64,000 nucleotides of DNA from Candidatus Nitrososphaera gargensis Ga9.2 (lineage in GTDB: Archaea; Thermoproteota; Nitrososphaeria; Nitrososphaerales; Nitrososphaeraceae). Where the stretch lies: the NCBI RefSeq assembly GCF_000303155.1, contig NC_018719.1:806001-870000 (forward strand), given 5' to 3'. A model generated the notes under the pieces. The model had not been told where the DNA came from and did no database searches. It was given only the letters and a program-made list of their open reading frames with translations. A program made the translations under genes and the position numbers. Of this stretch, positions 1 to 7,744 are shown piece after piece; position 1 is the stretch's first letter, and each line of letters opens with the position of its first letter.

Positions 1-402
1 AAGATTGCCGGCGACAAGATACCTGCACGGGTAGTGATGCAAAATGACAAGGCAATTGCGCTGCTCGATGCCTTCCCACTTGCCGCAGGCCACACGCTTG
101 TAATCCCAAAATCGCACTACGCCAAAGTTCAGGACATGAGCAAGGAGGATGCGCTGGCGGTGTTTGAAATCACTTGGAAGGTTGCCGGCGCGGTAGAGGC
201 AGGATCACAGGTGACCGCTTCTATAATCGCGATTCATAATGGAAGTGAAGCAGGGCAAGAGATACCCCATATGCATGTTCACATTGTCCCGAGGAAAAAA
301 GGCGACGGCGCAGGTGCCATCCACTCAATGTTCAAGAACCGGCCCAAGCCAAGCCCGCAGGAGATGGACGCGCTGCGCGACAAGATTGCAAACAACCTTT
401 GA
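1..402 (+). CDS. HIT family hydrolase (5' end outside window)
   Basis: Histidine-triad protein, a nucleotide hydrolase or transferase family acting on the alpha-phosphate of nucleotide conjugates. The frame is open from base 1 and reads IAGDKIPARVV before the first in-window start (GTG at 34), which matches the usual HIT N-terminus, so the true start lies outside the window. The catalytic HxHxH triad is visible as HMHVHIVPR near the C-terminus, and the fold's LDAFPLAAGHTLVIPK stretch lies upstream of it. The last 78 bp overlap the 3' end of the Mpo1-like gene on the other strand. Family assignment is firm; the substrate cannot be told. Confidence 0.9.
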   Translation, partial: KIAGDKIPARVVMQNDKAIALLDAFPLAAGHTLVIPKSHYAKVQDMSKEDALAVFEITWKVAGAVEAGSQVTASIIAIHNGSEAGQEIPHMHVHIVPRKKGDGAGAIHSMFKNRPKPSPQEMDALRDKIANNL

Positions 403-657
403 CAGCAGCCTGAAGAGAAGAACAGGGGTAGTTGATCCAAGATTGCTCTCTATCTTGTGGCCGGCCACAAACATGGCAATAGCTGAGAGCCACATTGCAG
501 CTCCCATAACAGGGTTAGTTTGCATCCCTGCAAAATGCCCAAATATCATTGCAAGGCCGATAATATAGAAAGGCGCGCCTATACAATGGAGCGCCTGATT
601 GGCAGGGTGCCTGTGGGTGTTTTTTACCATTTTAACAACCGAATACATGGAATGCAT
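325..657 (-). CDS. Mpo1/DUF962-like small membrane protein
   Basis: A 110-residue protein with the HxHPxNxxLHxxGxP pattern (HRHPANQALHCIGAP) followed by two hydrophobic segments and GHKIESN. This order is seen in DUF962/Mpo1-like proteins; the yeast member is an ER dioxygenase acting on 2-hydroxy fatty acids. A second possible start, MVKNTHRHP at about 630, fits the family N-terminus better than the first Met. The C-terminal part is antisense to the HIT gene, so the two genes converge and overlap. The membrane location is clear from hydrophobicity; the enzymatic role in this organism is inference from weak similarity. Confidence 0.6.
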   Translation of the reverse strand: MHSMYSVVKMVKNTHRHPANQALHCIGAPFYIIGLAMIFGHFAGMQTNPVMGAAMWLSAIAMFVAGHKIESNLGSTTPVLLFRLLSKVVCNLVAQRVHLLRAWLGPVLEH

Positions 658-666
658 TTTGCAGCA

Positions 667-1377
667 TCAACTGATAATAATGCTTTCCACTATCTTGGGG
701 ATCTCTGACAAATGCGCCACAGTGTATGTGGCATACTCGCACTTTTGCGCAGGCATCTGCAGTGCAAAAAGTGAGTTGGTGACCCTTATCGTAGTCATGC
801 CTAGTGTATTGGCCGGGCAGATGTCTGTATCGAGCCTGTCGCCCACCATTATGCATTCATGTGCAGGACGCCCCGCCTGCTTTAGTGCAAGCTCGAAAAT
901 TCGAGGATCAGGTTTTTTCAATTTCACAATAGAGGATATCGTCTGCACTTTGAAGAACCGGCCAAGCCCAGATTTCTCTAGCAATTCTTGAATGTCTTCT
1001 GACTGGTTGGCTATTAATCCCATTTCGCAGTGTTTTGAGAGCGCCTGCAGAGTGGGCTCGGCATCATCGAAAAGGCGAAACAGGTCGCGCCTGCCCTGCT
1101 TTATCTGGGACTCAAGCCTGGATGCGATAACCTTATCATAGCCCTGAGGCGACAGCATTCTGCAGACCTCTATTACCAACTCTCTGACGCTGCCATGGCC
1201 TATCTTGCGATCGCGGATAATGCTGTCACGAACGGCACGGTAATTGCGCTGGTCTATCCGTGCTCCAAAGCCGTTCAGCAGTTCAAGAAACTTTTGGTCA
1301 AAGTGGGCGATAAAGTCCCACTCGTCAACTAAGGTCTGGCCCAGATCAAAGAACACAAACGGCCTATGCATCCCCAC
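667..1377 (-). CDS. HAD superfamily hydrolase
   Basis: A 236-residue haloacid-dehalogenase-type phosphatase. Motif I is FFDLGQT near residue 9: the nucleophile Asp is present, and the second Asp of the usual DxDxT is replaced by Gly, as in a number of archaeal HAD proteins. Motif III is probably in KLKKPDP, and motif IV is VGDRLDTDI. A helical cap lies between motif I and the core. The substrate cannot be predicted. It lies just downstream of and in the same direction as a TnpB relic, with no sign of functional linkage. Confidence 0.85.
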   Translation of the reverse strand: MGMHRPFVFFDLGQTLVDEWDFIAHFDQKFLELLNGFGARIDQRNYRAVRDSIIRDRKIGHGSVRELVIEVCRMLSPQGYDKVIASRLESQIKQGRRDLFRLFDDAEPTLQALSKHCEMGLIANQSEDIQELLEKSGLGRFFKVQTISSIVKLKKPDPRIFELALKQAGRPAHECIMVGDRLDTDICPANTLGMTTIRVTNSLFALQMPAQKCEYATYTVAHLSEIPKIVESIIIS

Positions 1378-1415
1378 AGATCAGAGCATATGCCGCCGTT
1401 ATTCTGCCTTTCTGC

Positions 1416-1790
1416 CTAGACAGGAACACTGCGAACTACCTCCGAATAAGTTTGGGAGTCTAATTCCTGCTTCTGCGATTCACCTAGAATCTCTGCAGAC
1501 GTAACTTCCCGGCATCCCACTGGTAGCAACAATTGCAAGCCTTTCTGTTTGATATTTTGACTTGCATTGTAATCCCTATCGATTAGCCGCCCACATTTGG
1601 CACATCTATGGGTACGCATTGCCAGCATCTTTGGCACTTTATTTTTAGATTTGCTGCAATTAACAGAGGTACTATATGATGGCACTTCAACTACGAGCTT
1701 AGCCTTGTATTATAACATCTGTTTGAATAATTATTTGGGAAAATCACTTTCTACGAGCGTCTAATGCACCAAAACCGTTGCGTAACTTGT
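1416..1790 (-). pseudogene. tnpB: TnpB (IS200/IS605 OrfB) relic, C-terminal part
   Basis: The readable part ends in the TnpB zinc ribbon and RuvC-III motif (RTHRCAKCGRLIDRDYNA). Reading upstream in the same frame gives YKAKLVVEVPSYSTSVNCS, matching the intact copies in this window, but a TAA at 1710-1712 replaces the Gln of MLQYK. The CxxC of the first zinc knuckle has also decayed (CSKSK). Further upstream similarity survives only in shifted frames (LDAR at about 1760). The N-terminal two thirds are missing. It is a dead fragment, older than the nearby IS copy. Confidence 0.75.
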
Positions 1791-1902
1791 TGCATAGTCG
1801 CCCATCTTCAGATTAGCTCTAAAATTACACAAACACTAAACTTTTTCTTCAGGTTTCATGGAGTATTACTAATAATTTTTCCGACTTTATTATTTGTAAT
1901 AT

Positions 1903-3231
1903 CAGTACCTGGCAATTAGCCACCATCAATTATAACTGACCTGCTGTTTTTGATCTGTACCGAGTACACCGCGCCGTATTTCTGCTCCAGTCCCAGCCGC
2001 AGAAAAAGCAGCATATGAAAGTACGTAAATTCTGCATCGTATCTTCTCCCGTACCTTCCGCGCGTCGCCTTGCTGAGGTACTGCCACTTGATGTACACCC
2101 ACTCATTCTGTATAACAAGCGATGCCAGAACATAGAGGAAGCGCAGTGCTGGACTCCTGGATGACGTCCTGGCCCTGCTCTTTCCCATCGCCCTGTATGA
2201 CGATTCTATGCCAAATCTCCTCCGGTACTCGTCAAACATCCGCCCTACCGGGATATTGACAAGGCCTGCGGCATAGTACATGTACTGGACGCCGCGTTTC
2301 TTCCTGTACCTTTTCTTCCGGTATTTGGCAACGGCATACAGCCTGAATGTGCATTTCTCGCCGGTGGCAGAATCTGTCATTTCGCAGTCCGGTACGACGA
2401 AACTATCCCTTCTTTTCCGGGTCAGTCTGGATAACGTGCCGCCTTTCCTGCCTCTTGGAAAAGCGGCTATGATGTACGGGATACGCATGGAATTGAGGTA
2501 GCTCATTACAGCTGCTGTAAAGAACCCCTTGTCAAGGAACAGGCATTTTATCACGATGCTCGCCTTCTGTACCTCTGCAAGCAGGTACCTGACTACTCCA
2601 ACCAGTGCTTCCCCCTCCCGGATGTACCTGGTGGCCAAGGTGAACCTCCTTCCATGGAGCATCACGTAGGCGCTGGCGTACGTGAAAAAGTGGGTCGTGC
2701 CGCTCCTGGCCCTGCCGCGTCTGACATCCCCCTCATTCTCAGGCTCGCCGTGGTAGGGAACGTCTGTCATGTCGATGGCTATGTCGACAGCTCGATTGTG
2801 CAGGGTCTCCGCCACCCTTTTCTGCAGCAGCCTGTTGGCGGCCGACTGAATCCACGAAATGTCAATCTTGGACACGTGGTACTGGACATCCCTCCTGGAC
2901 GGGGTGCTGGCCAGAGTACAGCAGGCTTGTGTTATGGATGTCCCACCGGTACAGGCATAGACCACAGAATTTGCTATATCGACTACTGAATACCGCCTTT
3001 TTCTGAAATCGGCTGGCCTGAAGACTGGCAGCAGTACGTTTACTGCATTACCAAGTACTCTCTCATGTGTCAAAAAATGTTTGTCGGTAGGTTCTTGGGT
3101 AAATGTACCGCACTGGATTGGCAGGGTTCTCACAAACCATGCGTCTCTGGTGGCAGCTTTAGCTGTTGCCAGGGACGCCCTTCAACAATCGACTAAAAAG
3201 CTGCTCACAAACTCGTTATTGCCAAGTACTG
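1903..3231 (-). mobile_element. ISH3-like insertion sequence, copy 1
   Basis: A 1329-bp element bounded by imperfect inverted repeats (left CAGTACCTGGCAAT; right end reads CAGTACTTGGCAAT on the other strand) and flanked by a 5-bp direct repeat AATAT at 1898-1902 and 3232-3236. It carries one transposase gene. Two further copies of the same length and encoded protein lie at 23799-25127 and 59381-60709. The 5-bp duplication, size and transposase type agree with the archaeal ISH3 family. It sits between a TnpB relic and a broken recombinase gene; no interrupted gene could be reconstructed here. Confidence 0.92.
1916..3133 (-). CDS. ISH3-like DDE transposase, copy 1
   Basis: A 405-residue transposase. 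Likely catalytic acidic residues are in AIDMTDVPYHG (about residue 118), LFLDKGFF (about 201) and YRRRFGIESSYR (about 305), the order D-D-E of the IS4-like/ISH3 group with the YREK-like helix around the Glu. The N-terminal 110 residues resemble the helical DNA-binding region of this family. The frame is undamaged and the protein is identical to the copies at 23812-25029 and 59394-60611, so it is probably active. Antisense reading frames inside it recur in all three copies only because the DNA is identical. Confidence 0.92.
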   Translation of the reverse strand: MRTLPIQCGTFTQEPTDKHFLTHERVLGNAVNVLLPVFRPADFRKRRYSVVDIANSVVYACTGGTSITQACCTLASTPSRRDVQYHVSKIDISWIQSAANRLLQKRVAETLHNRAVDIAIDMTDVPYHGEPENEGDVRRGRARSGTTHFFTYASAYVMLHGRRFTLATRYIREGEALVGVVRYLLAEVQKASIVIKCLFLDKGFFTAAVMSYLNSMRIPYIIAAFPRGRKGGTLSRLTRKRRDSFVVPDCEMTDSATGEKCTFRLYAVAKYRKKRYRKKRGVQYMYYAAGLVNIPVGRMFDEYRRRFGIESSYRAMGKSRARTSSRSPALRFLYVLASLVIQNEWVYIKWQYLSKATRGRYGRRYDAEFTYFHMLLFLRLGLEQKYGAVYSVQIKNSRSVIIDGG

Positions 3232-3375
3232 AATATGATATATCTATCCCCATACTAGGCCAGTGCTTCTGTCAGTTCTAGGCGCTGTTGCAACCAAGAA
3301 GAGGAATACCTAATTGGCTCAGACAATTATCAACAAAATACAGACAAGAAAGAGCCGCTTACGCGTTAAAGGTAA

Positions 3376-4464
3376 CAGTACCAGAGATTAGACAAGGAAC
3401 ATTTCAACCAGCTGCCGTCGATACAAAAGTGGATAATATTCCTCAAATCAGGCCGGGTTCCGGCAAGCAGGATTCGCTATCTCTTAAGTGTCATACACGG
3501 AATGTCTAGCCAGCTGAAAGTGATGCCTGAAACTATTGTAAGCTATGGCGTTCCGATAGAAATGAGCAAGAGAAAGGAGATAGCCGTAGAATATTGGCAG
3601 AACTTTCTGGCATGGTTTAACACAGCATACCCGCAGATGCAAAGGACAAACACCATTAACGCATACCGAAGCTTTTTGGCAGCTCACAATATCAATTTCG
3701 CTCATGGTGAAGGTAAACGCTATGGTTTATCAACTACACTGGAAAGATTGGGCGAATACAAGGACATTATGCTGACGCCTGATCAGATAGACAAGATAAA
3801 CAAACGGCTTGAGAATGGAAATGATTGGGAGTCATGGTCTTTTATGAACATCGATTTGCACACTGGAGCCAGGGCTTTTGCAATGGCATCCATGAGCCGG
3901 GACAGAATAGCTTTTTCTCCATTGTTTAGAGTAGAACAGTTTGAATCGAAGATAAAGCGCGGTGAATGGTACCTGACAAGAGAAGGCAAGTGGTGGGTGA
4001 AATACCCAACAGAAGAATGCAAGGCTGTCGTTGAAACTGCTTATGATAGGTTGCCAAAAGACAGAAAATTCTTGTTCTTTAAAGATGCTAAAAGTGATAA
4101 GGCGAATTGTTTGCAAGCTGGCTATAAAGTTCAAAAGGATATTTTCAGCGCTTGACAGAAGCAGCTGGCTAAACGAGAAGACAAGAATATACGCACTGGG
4201 AGATGGATTATACTTTACAGAACATCCACTACACTTGTTCAGGCATACTATGGCCTATATTATTTGGCAGCTACGAATTGGTCGCTTGCTTATGTAGCAA
4301 GCTTGGGTGGATGGGAGAACACAGAGGTATTGAACAAATGTTATGGTGGAATTCCAGAGCACATCAAGGCGCAGATAGCAAAATCTGTACACGTGAAATT
4401 TGATACACTAGATCTTAGAGTAGCCAGTACCACAAACTATTCAGCGATAATTTCTTTTAAGTAG
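3376..4464 (+). pseudogene. Tyrosine recombinase (integrase-like), frameshifted
   Basis: Fragments in two frames together resemble an archaeal tyrosine recombinase. The first frame is open from 3376 (SGRVPASRIRYLL, before the ATG at 3502) to a stop at 4153 and contains the first catalytic Arg in LHTGARAFAMAS. The second frame (to 4297) has the HxxR box HLFRHTMA. The original frame resumes near 4264 with LGGWENTEVLNKCYGG, which carries the probable nucleophile Tyr. At least two frameshifts (about 4150 and 4255) separate these boxes, so no single product can be active. An IS lies 145 bp upstream. No attachment site or tRNA was recognised nearby. Confidence 0.72.
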
Positions 4465-4746
4465 GAGAATCCGAAAAGTCTCGGTTCTGCACAGGGTGCG
4501 AGTCTGTTGGGCCCATTACATTTTTCTAGAACATATGCACAAACTCTGTTTGACCCACTCAGTCATTACATGCCAAGTCAAATTTTACTTGCTACTTTGG
4601 GAAGAGGAGGAATCGCTGTTAATAGGAGAGGACGTCCCGCCTTACAGCAATCCTGATTTAACAGCACTTACAATGCCTCTGGATTGATTTTAGTAGTTGG
4701 AGATTCTGAAAGAAAAAGAAGTGGATCATACCTATAAGGTGACCTG
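4465..4746. other. Intergenic, no gene recognised
   Basis: This stretch follows the broken recombinase. One short open frame on the plus strand (4496-4687) has no recognisable motif and an atypical residue mix, so I do not call it. No tRNA, hairpin terminator or repeat was seen. Confidence 0.5.
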
Positions 4747-5619
4747 CTAGTTTGTGCCCTTCTCTATAGGATTGCCTATCATGTTGCCCCATTCGGTCCA
4801 GGAACCATCGTAGTTGCTGACAGACGGGTAGCCGAGCAAGTATTTGAGAACGAACCAGGTATGCGAAGAGCGCTCTCCAATTCTGCAGTACGATATGACG
4901 TGTTTGTCCGGTGTGACGCCCTTGGCCTCGTAAAGTGCCCTAAGGTCATTTGGATCCTTAAACGTTCCGTCTTCCTTGATCGCCTGAGCCCAAGGAATGT
5001 TTACAGCAGTCGGAATGTGACCTCCTCTTTGGGCATGCTCCGTAGGATACTCTGGCGGCGCGGTAATCTCACCACTGAACTCTTTTGGAGAGCGCACATC
5101 GACCAGGACGGTCTCTCCATCCCTTTCAATCGCGCGCCGTACATCTGGGACGTATGCCCGTATTCCTTCGTCTGCCGGCGCTGCTATGTACCTTGAGTTT
5201 TGTATCGGAGGCACGTCCTTTGTATAACGCTTCTTCTCTTTTTCCCATTTGATCCTGCCTCCATCAAGTATCCTCACTTTCTTGTGACCATAGTACTGGA
5301 ACACCCAAAATGCGAATGCCGCAAACCAGCCATTAAAGTCGCCGTACAAGATCAGCTCTGTATCGCGGGTTGCGCCTATCCTTGACATGAGGCTTTCGAA
5401 CTGCTGCTTGCTGATTATGTCACGGCGTACCGCGTCATTGATGTCTCTTTTCCACCAGACCAGATAGGCGCCCGGAATATGCCCCTGTCGATAGGCATTC
5501 TCAGGGTCATAATCCACTTCAAGGATCCTGATGTTAGGATTATTGAGGTTATCAGCAAGCCAGCCGGTATCCGCCAAGACTTCTGGATGAGCATACCCGT
5601 TGCCGTTATTACTGGACAT
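4747..5619 (-). CDS. Thiosulfate/3-mercaptopyruvate sulfurtransferase, two rhodanese domains
   Basis: A 290-residue protein with an inactive-type N-terminal rhodanese domain (about residues 15-140) and a catalytic C-terminal domain. The active-site loop is SYCRIGERSSHTW near residue 245; the Cys carries the persulfide, and CRIGER resembles the loop of the actinobacterial CysA/SseA enzymes more than the CRKGVT of vertebrate rhodanese. It would move sulfane sulfur from thiosulfate or mercaptopyruvate to a thiophilic acceptor in the cytoplasm. Its start overlaps the end of the gene upstream (5609-5887) by 11 bp, suggesting co-translation. No signal peptide. Confidence 0.92.
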   Translation of the reverse strand: MSSNNGNGYAHPEVLADTGWLADNLNNPNIRILEVDYDPENAYRQGHIPGAYLVWWKRDINDAVRRDIISKQQFESLMSRIGATRDTELILYGDFNGWFAAFAFWVFQYYGHKKVRILDGGRIKWEKEKKRYTKDVPPIQNSRYIAAPADEGIRAYVPDVRRAIERDGETVLVDVRSPKEFSGEITAPPEYPTEHAQRGGHIPTAVNIPWAQAIKEDGTFKDPNDLRALYEAKGVTPDKHVISYCRIGERSSHTWFVLKYLLGYPSVSNYDGSWTEWGNMIGNPIEKGTN

Positions 5620-5887
5620 GCGGATACTCCTCCAGGAATCTCTGGCGCAGCTCTCTATCCTTGACAGTGAGTTGACGCAAGCGAACGTATCCTTCTGATG
5701 GCCTTGTACCGTACCTTCTGTAAATGCCTCGTGCGTCTACTTGCGATACTTGATCTTCTTGTGACCTAAAGTCCATATCGAAGATAATAGACGATATCTG
5801 ATTTAGACGATTCCAAAGATGCAACTCTGGAAAGAAAAATGCAAGATTGGCATGCAAATGCGCCTGTAAAAGCACATCGTTTGGCAT
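5609..5887 (-). CDS. Small protein upstream of the sulfurtransferase, unknown function
   Basis: I do not recognise this 92-residue protein. It has an ATG start, a hydrophobic aromatic N-terminal half (LHANLAFFFPELHLW) and a charged C-terminal half rich in Arg and Glu. The main support for it being real is position: its stop overlaps the rhodanese start by 11 bp, a common operon arrangement. There is no membrane helix or metal motif. It could be a chance open frame. Confidence 0.35.
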   Translation of the reverse strand: MPNDVLLQAHLHANLAFFFPELHLWNRLNQISSIIFDMDFRSQEDQVSQVDARGIYRRYGTRPSEGYVRLRQLTVKDRELRQRFLEEYPHVQ

Positions 5888-6027
5888 TGGTGATTGTCTG
5901 ATAGGTATAGTGACTTACCCTACAGAGGCGCCCACGAATTAAAAAATTGGTGGGGGCAATCTGATCTAAACCTATGCCATCAAAACGTGGGAGAATGGAA
6001 TTGCTCGCATGACTACACCTTATCTGT

Positions 6028-6252
6028 CTAGCATAACATGATGCAGCTTCCTCCCTCTTTAGGTTGTACTTGGATTGCTATTCTTCCACCGTGGCTGTGA
6101 ACGGAATCGTCGACATATGGGCAGTTATCGCATTCCCAATTAACTGGCTCGTAGCAATAGCTACAGATTTTCGTCACAGAGAGCTTCTGGCCACACTCTC
6201 TGCAGCTTGTTTTGTTATAGCATGTTGTTGGATTACTCATCTCGCTGCCCAT
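6028..6252 (-). CDS. Small zinc-ribbon protein
   Basis: A 74-residue Cys-rich protein with CxxC pairs (CRECGQ, CSYC, CDNC) that could form one or two zinc knuckles. A second Met at residue 5 (MSNPTT) is an equally likely start. It overlaps by 20 bp the end of another small zinc-ribbon gene on the same strand, so the two probably form an operon. Small zinc-finger proteins of this kind are frequent in thaumarchaeal genomes; their functions are mostly unknown. No DNA-binding helix can be identified by eye. Confidence 0.6.
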   Translation of the reverse strand: MGSEMSNPTTCYNKTSCRECGQKLSVTKICSYCYEPVNWECDNCPYVDDSVHSHGGRIAIQVQPKEGGSCIMLC

Positions 6253-6520
6253 TTCCTATGCTGGCGGGGGAGCTACGAGTCTTTCCCTTGCTTTCCAGTG
6301 AGAAGTCTAGTATTATTCCGGTACTGGTGTTGTAATCGAATGCGTATCTCTCATTATGAAAGACGGGCATCACTTCTATTGCATTTTTGTAGCAAGACGG
6401 GCATCTTTCGATCGTCGATTCAGCACCAAGAGATGAAGCGCACCAAAAGCATTCATTGCAGATGACAAAATTCGCACGTTCGACCGTTATCCTTGATGCT
6501 ATTGTAGGCGCGTTAAGCAT
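6233..6520 (-). CDS. Small zinc-ribbon protein
   Basis: A 95-residue protein. It has CNECFWCASSL near residue 21 and CPSC near residue 40, a plausible four-Cys zinc site, followed by a region rich in aromatic and acidic residues (FHNERYAFDYN). First gene of a two-gene unit with the zinc-ribbon gene downstream, which it overlaps by 20 bp. Its own start lies about 80 bp downstream of the ComA-like gene stop on the same strand, so read-through from that gene is possible. Function unknown. Confidence 0.6.
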   Translation of the reverse strand: MLNAPTIASRITVERANFVICNECFWCASSLGAESTIERCPSCYKNAIEVMPVFHNERYAFDYNTSTGIILDFSLESKGKTRSSPASIGNGQRDE

Positions 6521-6600
6521 AGCATATTTTGAATTGCACAGGATTTATTCATCGTCAAATGCGCCTGTAAAGCGCGAAATGTGCAGTTCCTGCACAGAGC

Positions 6601-7587
6601 CTACAGCCATATCGATTGCACAGGACTGTAAACCTTCTTTCTGGCATCGTCAAGGCTGCTTCTTTCTATTATCAGCCCTTGATTCTTGAGCTCATCTATC
6701 GCGCTTTGTACAGTCCTTCGGGGAAGCCTCGACATCTCCATGATCTGAACCTGGTCTATAGGATGTCTTGTCTTTATAATGAAATAGACGAATTTTGCCC
6801 CTGGTCCTCCTTCGGGCTCTTTGCGCAGGTAAGACACACTGAAGGATGCCTTCGTAGGGAATCCCCTCCTCTGTGATTCTATTGACGATACAGCGTCGAC
6901 ATGGATCTCTGCAAGGTTCACCCTCTGGCCAAACTCTGCAATCAGGGCGGACTGTTGATGCTCAAGCGGCGCTTCAAAGATGAAAGTGTTTGGAGGGAAT
7001 TTTGCAGTAAGCGCCCCCACAAAGTTCCACTTGATTGCTCCCTTTTCATCATATATGCCAACGTTGACACCCTCGTTGGCTTCAAGCACAACCTTGTCTG
7101 AACCTAGCTTGACTGCCTCCTCCACCTTGGCAGTCACGGTATCGATGGATAACTGGTGGCGCGGGTCTTTCTTGCCCACCTTCCATTGAAATTCAAGGTT
7201 CTTGGCTAGAATAGCATCAGTGATCTTTTTCTTTTGCTCAAAAGTCAGGTCAAGACTGTTCTCTCCAATTTCTATTATATCAAACCCGATGGTGGCTGCG
7301 GCAGCTACAAACTTGTCAAACGCGTTTTCTGCTACCATGTATTCAGAAATGGTACTGCCTGTAGAGACTTTGACGCCAAGGTCTTGGTAAAATTTTATCT
7401 TTCTCTGCAATACCGGTTCCGGCAGTATAAGAGGGAGAACACCGTAGATCTTGACCGCATCGACAAAAGGGGCTAAAGCTTCAAAGTTCTCCTTGTCAAG
7501 GCCCTGTAATTTGTCAATGACATAGGTCCTCCCTTCCTTTCTCGGCTTTTTGCCATCTACCCGGTTCTTGGCGTAATCTTCAAGCAA
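6601..7587 (-). CDS. ComA-like phosphosulfolactate synthase fused to a C-terminal winged helix
   Basis: Residues 1-250 resemble ComA, the TIM-barrel enzyme adding sulfite to phosphoenolpyruvate to give (R)-2-phospho-3-sulfolactate, first step of coenzyme M synthesis in methanogens. Family-like features are VDAVKIYGVLPLI near the N-terminus, the central FDIIEIGENS, and DKVVLEANEGVNVGIYD. ComA proteins are typically about 250 residues; here about 75 extra residues form a likely winged helix (TRHPIDQVQIMEMSRLPRRTVQSAIDELKNQGLI, quoted in parts: recognition helix RRTVQSAIDELK). The gene is divergent from a sulfonate-type ABC transporter. The enzyme could make a sulfonate or have become a sensor domain. 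Assignment to the family is good; the role is open. Confidence 0.8.
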   Translation of the reverse strand: MLEDYAKNRVDGKKPRKEGRTYVIDKLQGLDKENFEALAPFVDAVKIYGVLPLILPEPVLQRKIKFYQDLGVKVSTGSTISEYMVAENAFDKFVAAAATIGFDIIEIGENSLDLTFEQKKKITDAILAKNLEFQWKVGKKDPRHQLSIDTVTAKVEEAVKLGSDKVVLEANEGVNVGIYDEKGAIKWNFVGALTAKFPPNTFIFEAPLEHQQSALIAEFGQRVNLAEIHVDAVSSIESQRRGFPTKASFSVSYLRKEPEGGPGAKFVYFIIKTRHPIDQVQIMEMSRLPRRTVQSAIDELKNQGLIIERSSLDDARKKVYSPVQSIWL

Positions 7588-7676
7588 TTCCGTACATGCA
7601 TACGCAGTTTATGCGCCTATTTTGGACTTGCTAACTATGCGGATTCTGCACTTTGGCGTCGATTTCTACTAGAAAT

Positions 7677-7702
7677 TTGCATGTATCTTGCATTTCTTGC
7701 AT
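7677..7702 (+). promoter_or_regulatory. Three phased TTGCAT repeats in the comA-like / transporter intergenic region
   Basis: TTGCAT occurs at 7677-7682, 7688-7693 and 7697-7702, spaced 11 and 9 bp, about one helical turn, 43 bp before the start of the substrate-binding protein gene. The same 157-bp divergent gap (7588-7744) also holds the inverted pair GCATA/TATGC at about 7600. Such phased repeats are typical of regulator binding sites. Which regulator binds is unknown; the winged helix fused to the divergent ComA-like protein is a candidate by position only. Confidence 0.35.
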
Positions 7703-7744
7703 CTTCAGGAGCAGTATTAGCCCTAACAGCCGGCGAAATAACGC

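Noticed and set aside
2654-2989. Open frames antisense to the IS transposase, repeated in all three IS copies
   Set aside because: They recur only because the element DNA is identical; no motif and no support for coding.
3288-3509. 73-codon frame upstream of the recombinase
   Set aside because: The overlapping frame from 3376 gives a better continuation of the recombinase (RVPASRIRYLL).
4496-4687. 63-codon frame after the broken recombinase
   Set aside because: No motif, no neighbour support, odd composition for this genome.
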